Source of the DNA: Metallyticus violacea
Taxonomy: Eukaryota > Arthropoda > Insecta > Mantodea > Metallyticidae
DNA: 64,000 nucleotides
Assembly: GCA_030762175.1 (NCBI GenBank)
Contig: CM060838.1
Coordinates: 18,652,501-18,716,500, forward strand
Reading direction: 5' to 3'
Position 1 is the stretch's first letter. Each line of letters starts with the position of its first letter. Below the pieces are notes generated by a model. It was not told the origin of the DNA. It saw nothing but the letters and a program-made list of their open reading frames with translations, and made no database searches. The position numbers were made by a program, and so were the translations under genes. Positions 33,201 through 48,200 of this stretch are shown here, piece after piece.

Positions 33201-36200
33201 TTTTATACAAGCACATGGGTTTAGAAAAAAGTAATTTATGAACTTATTTTACCTATTTTGAAAACATATCTTTTATCATTTAAAAGTGTTACGTTGAACA
33301 TGAGTTTTCCCAAAGAAAAAATATGCCGGCTGTAAACCCCCTTTAATAAAACATAACTGATCTTTCCTCTTAAATCAAAGAACTAGAAAGTAATCTACAA
33401 ATTCTGAATGCAAATGTACATTAAATTTGAAAATCTTATTATAGAAGCAATGCCATTTTTTTTGTTTATTTCCATCACATGACTAGCTACCTGATCCTCT
33501 TTAACCTGTAAGCGGCTGAGCATTTGCATTTTTCTGACAGATTGTTTAAGCTTAAAAACTTTTAGGTAAGGAAGAGATTTTAAGGTGCAACACTCTTACA
33601 AAAATATAGCCCATTTTCAAACAGATCTTTTGACATTTGTATTTTAGGAGATGAAATGATGCACAATATAGCAATTGATAGGTAGCTGATGATGCAAACA
33701 AAGTGAAACTATACTATATATTGTAAACAAGCAAGTGCAGCAATAAGAGTGTGAAGTTAAACACAATGATTTTAATTATATAATTAGCTTCACTGTACAA
33801 GTTCCAATAACATATCCCTTCTCTTTGATGCTGTGCATAATGTTTATTGAATCTTTTCTTTCATGTTTTGTTAAAAATAAATTGGGCAGAAAAAAAAAAT
33901 ACTGCTGGAACCAGTTCTGATTTTAGAAATATCTTACATTATAATTGTAATATTTGAATTATAATTTAAGATATATTTTATCACAGTATACTGACTGATT
34001 TTACATCAATAGGAAAAAAATCTTGCAAAATTAGGGAATGTAATTCATTTAATAGCTGCAGTAGTTAATTATTTATAGTGTAGACCATCAGTAGATAGAA
34101 TGAGGAGTACAAACAATGAATGACTGCCTCTTATTCTCATTCTACTCCCTCTCTCTCTTTTTCTCTTTCAGGAACAGTTGGAAGATATATGGATGTGCTG
34201 CATACAACAGAAGCAGGAAAGCTTTGAAATAAAATTAATTTTTTTATTTGTGCTAATTACAAAACCAAACATTTACGACTTGGTTCCAACTCTACTTTTA
34301 TACCTTGCCAAACCAATAACATATATATTTTTAAAGGATTAAAAGAAAACTATATTTATGGAGTGGTTAATTATATCTTCTGCACTTTTTCCTTTTCAAA
34401 ACCAAAATTGATCATGGTACATCAAAGGTCTGTTAAATACAAAATATTCTTTCATATAGTAATTTTTCCTGTACTTCTGCAAGAGTGTTTAAGATCTCTG
34501 CAACTATATAATTTTTCCAAGCCTGGGATCTCCATCGGGATTTCCAAGTATAATCAGATAGGACTGCTTCCATTTGTTAGGAATTCTTGACTGTAGGGGA
34601 CATTCATTGGTTAGAAAAGAGAAACTAGGTACAAACTTTGAGGTTAAGGCCTGAAGAACCTCAGATGAGATACCATCATGTCCAGGGGCTTTCCTAGACT
34701 TCAAATTATAAATTTTTGCAGCAATCTCATCCTCAGAGAACAGGAGAACATCATGTATGTTTAGGACTGGTAGGTCCAGGCCAGATCTGATTTGTCTATA
34801 TTCTGTGTCTAAATTATTATCTTACATGGATGGCAGTCTATTAAACAAGCAATAAACATATTTTACCTGAGATGTTTATACATCTATCTTCCCTAGTCAA
34901 GGTAGAAAGCACTGATTGATTAGTTTTTTTCCTTAATAATTTTGTATGGGAGTCCCCATGCATTCTTGGTAAGGAAATCTTCCAGCCCTAGTCCTGGCTA
35001 GATGTTTCAACTTTTTCCTCCTATAAACCAATAGCCCAATTTCCCTTTCTTCTTGCAAGATTTATCTCTGATGATTCCTTTGTACCTTCACAAATTTATG
35101 AAGAAATGTTTAAGTTTACCACTTCAGGGACCATTACCTCGGATGGGGCTAAATTTGGATTTTGGAATAGTCCCAGCGTTGCAATTTTGATTGATTTGAT
35201 CAATTGCCTAGCACCTAAATTTAGAGTGCATCCCTTAGATATTAAAGGAAGAGTAAAGGATTCCTTAAGTTTCTGCAAGTTACTCTCCTATAATTATATT
35301 TAGATTTATTACCTACATGACCATAGTACCAGTTTAATCCCAAAGTTATAAAATTTGGTTGCTCTCAATTTGCTCCTGAGATACTTTCCATTCTGTACAA
35401 GATCTGCTACAAAGGAATTATACAGTATAACTTCAATAATACATTCCACTCCAACTTTATCAATGAAGATAGGTGAGCTCCCTGGCTAATTAGCCACCTC
35501 AAATTCTAACTCCATAAGCAGACTCTCCATAAGGTTCCCTCTGTCTAATCCTAGCAAATCCTATCTCTACATTATGGTTTGGTTGAAAGTGCAAGTTGGC
35601 TAGCATTAATGTCCTGCCCACACATGACAATTCTATTTAAGTACAATGCAAGTCTATTAGTTGAGTTACATTCAAGGCACTATTAAATATAACTATGGCA
35701 GCCATGGGGACATTGGTTAGAGCTATTACCTAGATGAAACTGGCAAATTTGATATAATGCTATGAACAGAATAATGTTCTTGTAGACATAAGATAACTCG
35801 TAAAACCGTCTGATTTCCTACATAACTAATTTACTCTACACAGCATTTAACTGACTTATTCTGATGGTTTTCATGATGATCTTAAGTGTACACAAATGGC
35901 AAACTAAAATCGAAGGCAATGCATCCATGTGTCTTAATAAAGTCCTTATAGTTAGATTCCAAATCAAAACTTTTACTCCTCCTAATGAAAAACCATTGTA
36001 GCAGATCCAACAGTTGCCAAAATCAGAGGGTAGAGCTAAAGACTTCAACTAAATCCTATCAAGGGCTTCCAAACCAGATGCATTCTTTCCTCTGGAATGC
36101 AACACGCCTTATTTAAATATTTTTCGAGCAACAGCGGTTCAGTGAGCAACTGAAGATGGGAGAGATTCTCCCAAAATGCATCTTATTTTATGTAAGTAAT

Positions 36201-39200
36201 TGGAGTTTAGTGTAAAAAAAAAGAATACCTAAGTTTAAGATACATGTCTTTTTGCTATCAAAAGTGTGATAACTTCCTCTAATTCAGACAGTTTATGATT
36301 TAATTTTAATGCATTATTAGGGATGGTAGATTTTTGCAACAGTGATAAAATTTGAATTATAGAAGTTTCTGCAAATAAGTGCAAAAGTATAATTTCATGA
36401 TTTTTTTATATTTTGTGCGCACTTTGGCCAGCTCTTATATTTTTCTTGTGCTTGGACATCTTTGCTTTCATCACTATTTATCTACCTATTCATTGTTGTC
36501 AAAAAAATGTGAACTGAACTCGCTTACAAGTAATTGCTGACTTATTCATTTCTCTGTAATTGCACGTTGCACACACACTGCATGAAGATGGGCCTAGACA
36601 AAATCACTATTAAACAATGAGCTGAAAGCTATAAAACTGAGCAGCTTTATGTAACTGATTCAAATATATTAATGTAGAAATTGTGTACAAAAAGGTTGTC
36701 ATGGGAGAAAAGAGATGTATTGGAAAAACACACAAAATCCAATCAACACATATGCACAAAAGAAAAGTCCTTTTCCACAACACTGATGTTAAACATCAGA
36801 TAACAGTTAAGAACATGAAAGCAAAGCAAAGAATGCTTGTGAAGAAAAAAATGAGTTTGTTTCAGACACTGTGAAGATGTGTTTAGAGCCAACATTCCAT
36901 GAATAAATCGGATCATTCAGCCATGTAAAAATTTTTGGAAGAGTATGTATTGCATTAAAATCTGAATTTCAGGGTTTAAAAATATTATATTTAGTGAAAA
37001 TTTACTATTTTATTCAATATTTAAGCTTAGGATTTTTAACATATATTAGCACTTTGTTTGTTTTATAGATACTAGGCCTACATAACTGTGTGTATTACTG
37101 CTTCTAAACAAAACTAATTGATTATTTCTGTCTTTAAAGGCACGTGCCAGGCTTGTATGATCTTCCTAGACATTCAAGAGTGAGAAATGAGTATATGTCT
37201 GAATAGTTAATGGCAATATATGAAAACATTAAAATGGTTTTGGAAGGCAAAACAAATCATCATCACAGATGAGACTTCAGATGGGAAGGCAGATTTGTCT
37301 TCAATGTGCTCTTCAGAATTATGCTACCAGATAAAAACCAAGATGTGCGTCTGCCAAATGACTGTTATTTTGATGCAGCAAATGGTGCAAAGTGTAGCAG
37401 ATATTTTACACACTTGTTTAAATGACTTCGATATCTACTGCAGCCTTAACCAATATTCCAATACCCTATCCATAACCATTCCTCTCACACTAAACCTTTT
37501 TCCTTTCTATTTTCATTTGTGCTCTGCAGAATAACTAATATTAATTTACAAAATATATAAGTATTACATTCACTTTACCCCAATTTTCATCTACTCCTCA
37601 AAATGTCATCCTGTAAGAGCACCTGACTTTACTTTGCAAATGCAGCATATATCCTTTCAAAGCACCTGGACTTTACTGCTAGTTCTTTTAGTTAATGCAG
37701 CAAACGGTTTATACTTTTTCCAATCCTCTCTACTACTCTTTCATTTAACATGTGTAAATTAATAAAGCAAACACTTACCCAAGGGCTCCACCAGCTAGTA
37801 CTACACGTTCTAGGTCCAAGCCACTGAACAACACATAGATGCCTTTATTCTCTTTTCCTAGCAAGTTGTTTGCTGGTACTTTACAATCCTCAAATATTAA
37901 TTCTGCTGTGTTGGAACCTCTCATTCCCAGTTTATCCAGTTTTATTCCAGTTTTGAATCCCGGGAACCCTTTCTCCACAATGAAGGCTGATATCCCATGC
38001 TGAGGTTTTGCTACGTTAGGATTTGTTCTTGCATATACCTACAAAAATGAAAAAACAATTTATATCCTTAATTTTTCTCTATTTTAGGTTCTTAACTCAT
38101 TTTTACTACCTATATTCTTGCATTTTGTTAAGAAATTACTGAAATAAAAATATATGTTACAATAGTGATGTTACCAATTGGATTTGTAACACATTTTTTG
38201 TGCTAATTATTTATTTTGTGAGAATGAATTTCTTACATAAATAAGAAAACATTTGAATAATGCATATTTTGAATGTCATGAGTAATGTTAAACCTAATTT
38301 CTTGATAAAGTAGTATATAATAATTTTTGAATTTCATATGTGAATTATGTAAACTCAAACATACAAAATCAGCTATTTTTATTTAATAGCAAAATAGAAA
38401 GTTAAAATTTGTTGTTCAGTGTTATTTTTACTCACCACCAACACATCAGCATCTGGGCCATTGGTAATCCAAAATTTATTGCCATTCAGGATATAATAAT
38501 CCTGTTTCTTTTCTGCTCTCAACTTCATGGACACAACATCAGATCCTGATTCGGGTTCAGACATAGCCAAGGCACCAATGTGCTCTCCATTACACAACTA
38601 TAAAATAAAATGGAAATGTTAGCATGCAACAACTAACATACGGCATTACTTCACACATATTACTCTTATCCTATGTGAATGACCATGAATCAACTACCAC
38701 AGTTTTAATTATGCATTCCTAAGTTCTTAAAGCCAAGGTGATATAAAATATGTAAGAGGCTTCTAAATAAAGTAATGGTAATCATCATGAGAAGTATTTA
38801 GCAATTCAATATGTTGAATGGGCACATTTCACACCTGACAATACAGCCTATTTTATCAAGTGACATTGATGGAAAAGAAATTTGTACTTATAATGACCCA
38901 AGAACATTTACATGACAGAATTCAATTCTGTTTCAAAATCTAGGCTGCATGAGGCATATGCTCAGGAAACATTGTCCTAACTTAACTTAACTTAAAAATA
39001 GTAAGTGAAATGTGTCAAAAAGTTACCCACATTGTATTAGTTTAAAAGATGTTAGTTTGACTCGATCACACAATGATCTTAATCATTCTCAAAATTAGCT
39101 TAATAAGTGACATCAGCATAGAGCACTATAAAATTAGTGAACTATTCATACAAGATTACAGAAGTGCACACCTTACAACCCAGAGATGAGAATACAATTT

Positions 39201-42200
39201 TGCAGTTGGTTTCTTTAGTTCAAAAATTAACATGTTTTAGATTCTAAATGAATATTCTTCAGCAAAAAGAATTGGTTTCACTTGCATGATCAAATTAACA
39301 GTCAAACAATTGGTATTGATCAACACAAAATTCAGGACTCGTACAGTAAAGTCTGTTACATGATCCAAAGGCTGGTGCATGGTGCACCATAAGTACAAAA
39401 AAGAAAAATATTGGTTATATATTTTTTTCATGAAACATTAACAATGATTGATAAATTGCCTTAATTTTTATTAATAACAATTTGTATGTCCATGCTGACT
39501 GTACACAGGCCCAAGTGCGAGCTGCTGCACTGTGCAATGTTGCAACCACTACATTACCAAGATCAAACCCAGGTGAAACAATGGCACAGTATTATTATCA
39601 CTATTACTATTACACACATTAAGCATAAACAATAAATTGGACAATTAATAAACTTTACCTTTGGCAAAAATTTTTCCTTTTGTTCCTGAGTGCCATTTCT
39701 GTATATCTGATTAACACATAGATTAGAATGTGCACCATAGCTTAATCCCACAGCTGCACATGCTCTTGATACTTCCTCCACTATGATCACATGGTCCAGG
39801 TATCCCATTCCAGAGCCTCCAAACTCAGTAGAAACGGTTGGACCCAGCATCCCCATGTCGCCAAGTTTTCTCCAGAATGCCTTCAACATAAAAAGGAAAA
39901 AAGAAAAGGTTAATGAAAAGGAATTAAAAATAATTTTTCTTCAAGAATAGCATATATTCTAAAATATATATATATATATTTCTATATGTTCATATGAAAT
40001 ATCGCTTTCTTGTTCTAAACTAGTCTAAATTCGAAGTAGCACTAATATCATTCCAATTGATAGCTTAGAATAGAGAATTTTTAAATGCTGCATCAAATGG
40101 TGACAAGCATTTCATGTCTATTAAGTGATGCATATCATATTTTAAAACATAAAAAATAACAAATTACAAAAATATTATCAATGAGATAGTTGAGCTTGCA
40201 TAATTCAAAAGTTTTTTTAACCTTGCCATGGATCTGTAATTAATTAATATGAATTTGACACACTCCCATAATTCCCATAATTCATATAATTAATATCAAT
40301 TTGACAATATACTGTATATTGTTAGAAGTATACTGAAAGGAAAACCCCCAGTACACATCCAAAGAAAGGTAACTTTGCAATATGGGAGAAGAATGATTTA
40401 TAATTGTAATGTATTTTATTGAGCAATAATAGTAATTCACTATTGCCATTCAAATTGAAATACCCAAGAGAACATTACGACAAAATGCATTCACAGTAAA
40501 ATGAACATGAGATCAGTGAATCAAAGTAGGATTTTTATTTACCTATTTCATTTATTTACAGATGTTTTTTAACATCTCAGGTTATCAGCATCCCTTCAAT
40601 TCAAGGCATGAAACGACTAATAAATTTTGCTTAGAGGCCTCTTCTTTCAGTTCTTTTGCATGCCATAAATCTATGAACATGGGATCCCAGTTTTAGTTCT
40701 CTTTGGAAGGAAACCATACTTAAAATTTTTATGCCTGAAAAAATTGATTGATCTTCACCTGGATTGAGCCTGCAATTTTGGATTTATAAGGCAACACCAT
40801 CAGGATCACCTCAAGGTATAATGAATACACAGGCATGAAGGATCCAAACAGCCCCGTTAAACAACCAAACGAGAAGGCAGACATCATGTTCACATAACTG
40901 TTGTGAACACACACAATGTGTTACAATTTTAATAGCAGTTGATGTCTAATGCACATATTAAATTAATTTCAGCTTTAAAATTTAACACACAAAGCATGCA
41001 TAGCAATATATCATTTAAATGTATATGAAATGTTGAAGTATTGCCACAATAATTATAAATTGATCAAATGATCAACAAACATTACTCAGGCACAAGTATT
41101 TTATAAAATCTCCTGGTTAGATATGAATAAAAAAACTTTTAATGCTGCTATTAAATTACAGTTAATTCAATACATTGGCTTTTTATTTAATAGTGTTTAA
41201 TGCCTGTTTTAACTACTGAGGTATCACAGGCAGTGACAATGATGATGCATGAGATGAAATGATATATTGGGGAAGGATTTTCTTTTTAAAAGAAGGAAAT
41301 ATTTCAGGTCTAAGTTTAGGCCATCTCCCCGGTATTTGCCATTTATGAGGACTGAGGAAAACCTGGAAAAAACCTGCCAGGGAGGACGGTCCTGGTGGAA
41401 ATCGAACCCCAGACCTCCAGCTCACGAGTCTGTGCCTTAATGACCTTGGCCACCCATGACAGTACATTGGTTTTAAAATACATATTCCCTCTTAAGTTAA
41501 CAAATTACAAAGGAAACTTTCAGACTCAATATCCAAAGTGTAATTAAAAACATTTACTACAAAATACTGGGTCACTGGGTCACTCGGCTTACCCAGAGGA
41601 GAAGGCTCTGGGCCTAACAATATGGGAAAAAAGGCTGAAAGCAACTACTCAGCCTGCAATTCCAAAGCCACTTCAATATTTGGATCACAGGATAGTGAAC
41701 ACACCAATCAGAATAGTTATGCCATTGACTTCCCCAACATTCAATAGGCTTGACAGCTTATAGCAAACAAGCGCTAGTCTGTGAACCCTCCTGATATGGC
41801 CAGGTAGAAAGGGTGGGGAAGGGGGGAAAGGTCATTGAGGAACAAATGAATTGTGTGCTAAAACAGCACAACACCAAAAAAGTTTTACTTAGTTGTAATC
41901 TAATGCCGCCTGTTCTACTAATTGTTTTTAATTAAAATAAATGCGAAAATGCTTGACCATTCATATTAATTCCTTAAAAGGATTCCAAGAACTTGATGAT
42001 CTTGTCAGGATACTTTAATCCAAAAAGCAGAAAGAACCAATTTTAGAATCAAAAGACATGAAATGATTATTTATGAATAAAGAAGACTAATTTCAGTGAC
42101 TATTATAATCTTTTCCATGTTCTTCACATTCATTGTGTGCCTTATGTAACATCAATGGTATACATACCTTAGTTGAAAACCATTTATATGTGAAATACAA

Positions 42201-45200
42201 TTGTAAATTCTAATGATATAATTAGAGTAGGGCTTTCATTTGTTCATCATCATGAAGTCAAATGCATGAGGACTCATAATTTTGCACATATTTTTAGAAT
42301 AACAAATGCCACCATCCTAGACTGGCTTCTGGCTACTAGTAAATTAACAGATAACTCTCATGTCTAATTTCACAGTAAAATCTGCTTTAAACAGACCCTT
42401 TGGTAAACAAAATTTTGTCTTAAATGAAAATATTTCCCAGCCTTGTGACTTAAGTGGTGAAAAGCATGTTAAATATCTTGGATTAAATAAAATCTAACAT
42501 GGAAACAGAAATCAAGGTAAGCTTTTTATGTAGATTTCCTATGTTTTTCGTTTATAAGCATTTTAGGTATTCTGTGCATTTCATAGAATTCTGTCTCCTT
42601 TAAAAAAGAATTTTAAAAAATGTTAGTCACCCTACATTCTACAGTATTTTGTTTTCTCTAACCTTTTCATCATTAAAAGAGGAGTTAAATGTGAAGTCAG
42701 GTACATATCCTTTCCTCTTTATAATTCCTTTACTACTCTGCTTACAAATTTTACTGCATAGTAATTGCCTCTTGATTTTTATCTTTATTATTCCCAGTTA
42801 GTTTCTTACTAATCATCACCTTTTGAATTGAGCTTTTAATGGCCTAATTTTAGACCTATCTTTTTAGTCTGGTAATTTTCATTAGAGCTTCAAATACAAG
42901 AGTTCATAAAATTAATGCATAAGAGTAAGAAAGTAAATTTTCTGCAATGCCTTGATGCTCATGAAAATATTCAACATCAATAAAACTCAATTGTACCATA
43001 TTCAAAAGGAAAAATTGGTAATTTTGAAGATATGGGAAAACTGTGTTAATGGAAAATAAAAAGAGAACTAAAGGAAACTGCAAGTAGGGGCATTAATGAA
43101 ATACTGTAGTATATTTGTCAGTTTCAGGGCACAGAAATTACTGCAAGTTGAGTGCTATGGTACAATCTTATTAAAAGTTGGTTGAAAATTTGGGAAAGAT
43201 GGAATTCAGAGCATCTTACAGGTGCTTGCACAGTTTTTGTAAAAGACACCAGATAGTTTTTAAAAACTTTGAGGTGAATCCAGTGATATAAATAGTTGAG
43301 GTTTATTAAACTATCCTCCATATCAAGGTTATGAAGCTGTAAAAGCTAGTGATAAGATGCTCCTTCATATGCTACTATGAAAATTACCATTTTCTTATTG
43401 TCTCAATGTATTCTGGGGTAACTGCAGAAGTGGCCTGCCACAGCAAGATTAATATTTTCATAACCTTCTCTCCCTTTTACGTTCACTAAATCAGTCAAAA
43501 GTTGTTTCACATGAAGGGGCAGTGTCTCCCAAAGTTGCTGTCAAAGTTGTGTGACACTGCTCCTTATTTAATCCCTTTTTGAAGTCATAAAATGCTATTG
43601 CATGAATGTCATATCTTAACAGTTTATTTTGCACTACAAAGTGACTGTAACCTACTGAAATACTTCTCTGTAATGTAAACAAGTAGAGATAAAGTCCTCC
43701 TTTTACAGAGGATTCCTGTTTAAGCAGTGGGTTAATACAATTTATCAATAGTTTAGTCATGAAAGATTCAGGGGTATATAAAAACTTTAAGTATGGCCCC
43801 TGCAATGACACTCAAAGACATAAATGATGCACCAGTTCAAATATTGAAGTTAAATAATAGAGTTTGATGGGAAAAGAATCACCTTTACATTTTTCACTGC
43901 ACTGGTATTCTTGGGATGATTAGCTCATTGATTAACCCAACCTAAACAGCACAATCATTCTGATTTTCTACCCATCTGCTAATCTAGTTTAATTAAATAT
44001 TCTTAAAAATTTACTGCAGCCTTTAAAGCTTGTGCTTTGACTCTATACTTTGGCTAGTAGCTTTTTCCATTTTAGAAGTAGCAAGGTGTATTGTACTTCT
44101 CAAAGTCTACTGGAAGCAATTTTATGCTTCCATCAGTATTACAGGACCAACAAACATAATCTCTGCTAGCTTTCATTTCACCATGACAATGGTCACCTTT
44201 ATAAGAAAGGAAGTTGTTTGGATGAAGTTGTAAAAAACACCAGCCTTATTTGCATTAAGCTCTATAAAAAGATGCTAAAGAAACTGATCTTTTCAACTAA
44301 ACTATTTATTGTAGGAAGGTCAACATTTGCATTCTCTCTAAAAACAGACTTGTATACTAGGTTATCTCTTCTTGAATCTGTTGATCATTCTGCATGACAC
44401 CTTGAAATCATTGAGTGTTGCAAGCAATTGGCCACAGAAAAAAAAGTAATACAAATAAAAAAGGCAAAACACTATACAAAACTGGAAAATATAGATCTAA
44501 AACTATATGGAAAACATTTAAACTTTCAAAGAATTCAGAAAATATGGTATGGGATAAGTAATCAGCACAGCTTTTGAACATGTACAATATCGGGTAAACA
44601 AAAGTCACCAATCAAAAAAGAAAGTTTAGAAATCTACACCAAAAGTCTAAGAAATCCAGAAATCCAGAACCTAAACCTAATTAAGTGGAAAACCTATCCA
44701 AAGAATTTCCAGAAGAAAGAAATAGCATTTCTAAATAAAGGTCTTAGAACATGTGTTCCATACTCCAATAAAATAGAAGATTATTTGGTAGATTTAAAGT
44801 GGTGATTGAAGGGCTAAACCATAAAGAAAAAGGTGGTGATTGAAGGGCTAAACCATAAAGAAAAAGAGATAGTTAGAAATAGATATGAAAATGTTTTAAA
44901 GAGATACATAAAAAGAAAAAACTAGCAAACAAAACACACAGAATTACAATAAAAGCGTTAATAGTAAAGATATAATTTATACTAAAGATGACAAAGGGAA
45001 CAAAACAGTAAATTAGATAAACATGATTATAATAACAAGGAAGTAAGAGTTGCTAAATAAGAAGGAATTTACGCATCTCCACTCAAATCCACTAAAAGGA
45101 TGTATTAATTTAGTCAATGAGGCTCTGAAAACATGCACAGTTATTCAAAAGAAACACAATACAAAATAAAACAGATCAACCCAACAATAGCGAAAATTTA

Positions 45201-48200
45201 TAGTTTACCTAAAATTCACAAGATCCATCATTAACAATATCAACACACATTTGTACTATTTAGCACAATGGCTGGCTAATAGATTCAGGACACTACCAAA
45301 ATTTAAAAACTGGAGCATAAATAATTCATTTCAGCTAAAAGAAAAAATGAAGGATATAAAATTACAACCTTCTGACACAATATTTTTCGATGTAGAATTG
45401 CTGTTTCCAAGTATAACCTTAAGATAAACTTCTAACATATGTATATGATTTGTTAAGGAGAATTAAGGATGCACACATAAAGAAATACATAAAACTTACT
45501 GAAATTTGCATAAACCAATCCTATTTTTCAATCAGGACAAATTCTAAAAACATGAATCAGGACTTATATCAGCAGCCCCTTATCTCCATTTCTAGCTAAC
45601 CTCTTCATGGGCAGATTTGAAACGAACATTAACTCAGCATTCCCTTGCATATTTAAAACCTGGTATAGATATGTTGATACATTTGCCACTGTTAACAAAA
45701 ACGTATTCACAATGCCATAAAACTCCTAAATATACAAGAAAAAAGCATCATGTTTACATATGAAATGGAAACAGATAACATGTTACTATTCCTGCACATT
45801 CAAATAATATAATATCAAAGAAACCTGGAATTTGGCATCTAGAGAAAGAACACAAATGCATGCAATCACATCAAAGCTGAAGGATTTAACCCCAATATGC
45901 AAAAACATGCAGCTCTTGAAATCATGCAAAGATCTCTCATCCCAGGACCTTAAATGATGGCAATTGCTAGTGCTTATAGCTGACTGATAATTATGCAACA
46001 AAATTGTAAAAGAAAAATAAAAAAATTTACTATTTATTCAAAGGAATATAATATACGTGAACCTATTTAGTTTTAACTTGAATCATAATATACCTATGGG
46101 GAGATAATAAGATAATTTTTTAAATTTATTATTATCTCTAAATGATCTAATGGCATTAAAAAAATTGCAATATCAATTCAAAATTTGTATTTTTCACTTG
46201 TATGTTTTCTCATTTATAATGTCACTCACGTGTCAACAATTTTTCCTTGAAAGCTTGAGTTTTCACTATATTATGTTCCAGATGCCTGGTTTGATCACTT
46301 CAATGTTCAACAGAAAATTGATTATAATGCAGTTTGGGGAATATTTGTGCTGTATGAATCCTGGAGCCAAAAGCACCAAAACTATTTAGCATTTGCCCTA
46401 ATATCTAAAAAAAAAAAAAAATCCTAGTTAAAATTCCAAAAAGGCAATCTCATTCAAGCAGGATTCAAGCATGCCATCTTTGCTTTAGCACCTGGCTTCA
46501 GACCAATACTATAATTCATAATGCATTGAGTAATACTGTTTGCTTCATTAAAGAAAGATTGGAATGCAATGCAAATTTATGTAATGAATCTTTTTTATCT
46601 TACATACCCTAAGATCTGAAAATCCATTTGTTCTGTCAATTTCACTAGCTACAGGTGCTAGTTCTTTCTGTGTAAAAGTGAAAACTGTCTGCCGGAGCTA
46701 GAAAAAAAATTGTTAAAACATTTTACTATATATAAAATAATACAGTACAATACTTAATTAAGCATCATAAACATAGGAAATATATGTATGAGGCAACTAG
46801 CTTCAAATATGGTGAAGCCTATTTCAGAAACATTTTAGGCTTCAAACATTTATAGATTTCACTAGACAAACAAATAAAAGAGGAATGCGAGTAGGATTAA
46901 AATAGTCAGGAGTCCTCTTGAATTTACAGGAAAAATATACGTTGATATAAAATATAGCTAAATCTTAACTAATTATATGTCATCATATAATGACAGTGCA
47001 CTTTTGAGGAATAGTTGTGCAGGAGAAAACAAGAATAATGTTTTGCTCAAAGTAGTTAAAATGGCTCTTTCAAAACCTGCCAATGTGAAAAGCATATTTG
47101 TATTTCCAGTATTTATTGATATCTGCCATAGAACAGAGCTTTCAGGCACAATGTAAAGGAACTGGATAGATAGAAAGTATAGTGCTTTTCAAAAGCATGG
47201 AACATTTACACTACTGAGTAAAATTTGGGAAGTTCTTGGCTGAAAGGAAGAAACCAGTAATACTATGAATGCAACTTCACTGTTTTATTTTAAGTTTTCT
47301 CATTATAAACATCTATAAAGTCTTAAAAGACAGTCAATATTCTTGTAAAAGGTACATTACAATTCTAATTATGCAATATACAGCTGTATCACTAGGTATC
47401 AACAATTTTTGCGGTCATTCCAAAATAGCTTATAATGGGAATGTCAGTAAAACAAGAAAAAGAGGAATGTAAACAAAATGCTGTTCAAATTCTTTAGACT
47501 AGATGGAAATTTGTGATTTACAACTTGTGTAGTGTTATTGAGCGCAATAATTGACACAATGATAAAGAGGAAAGTGTCACAAGACAGAACCTTTGCAGAT
47601 AGTTCTTTCATCTGAATATTTACTGGGAATTAAGTTTAATTTCAAATAGACTGCTATGTAACAATGCAGTTTTGCTTTTAATTTCCCATTATGTTTGCTG
47701 AATTTTATCAACTTAATATTTTTTTTTTTATTACAAGCTGATGACCAATACATTAATTTGTTTAAATGGAATAACTGAAAGCATTCATATCCCTATCATT
47801 CTCAGGAAGTTATATGCACAGTGAAAAAAAGCAATTATTAATTATTTTGTTCTACTGAGAGGTAAGGACTTATTTTAAAGATAGTCAATTTCTACAATTT
47901 AAAACAATGCTAGATCCACTTTTCAGATTAGTTTTCTAACTAAATGTTTTGGGTATAAACTAGATGAATATGGGGTTGACTTTGTATCAGATATGCCATT
48001 ATTAGAGATAAGTATCATTACTGTTGTAGAAATATACAATCATTTTTCATTTTTTAAAAATTTCATTAGATGGGTTTCATCAAGTTTGAAACAAAATACC
48101 TCATACACTAATATATAATATTATTTTTCTCAGTCACACTTTTTCTATTTAACTATATATATAATAAAAAATGAAAAATAAAGTAACTCTTGGAACAATG

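Larger units (their letters stand above)
31095..37778 (-). other. IVD: IVD intron 5
   Basis: 6.7 kb. It contains MITE copies at 32640-32790 and 33735-33812, a minus-strand non-LTR retrotransposon remnant (34500-36060) and a hammerhead-like motif at 36150-36179. A plus-strand ORF at 36683-36874 ([20 protein letters not shown]) is Lys-rich and unrecognised. Confidence 0.8.
39881..46607 (-). other. IVD: IVD intron 2
   Basis: 6.7 kb, hosting a SINE2 (40547-40812), a SINE1 (41179-41462), a Penelope-like remnant (44640-45990) and a 34-bp tandem duplication (44799-44866). A non-AT-rich block at 41565-41880 is unexplained. Confidence 0.8.

Noticed and set aside
36683..36874. Lys-rich ORF as a possible exon or small peptide gene
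   Set aside because: No splice sites, no family recognised, and surrounded by repeats in an IVD intron.
39563..39658. Extension of the IVD exon 3 ORF past FLPK
   Set aside because: A GTAAAG donor follows the codon for Lys, and the continuation ([14 protein letters not shown]) is unlike IVD; exon 4 resumes the family sequence.
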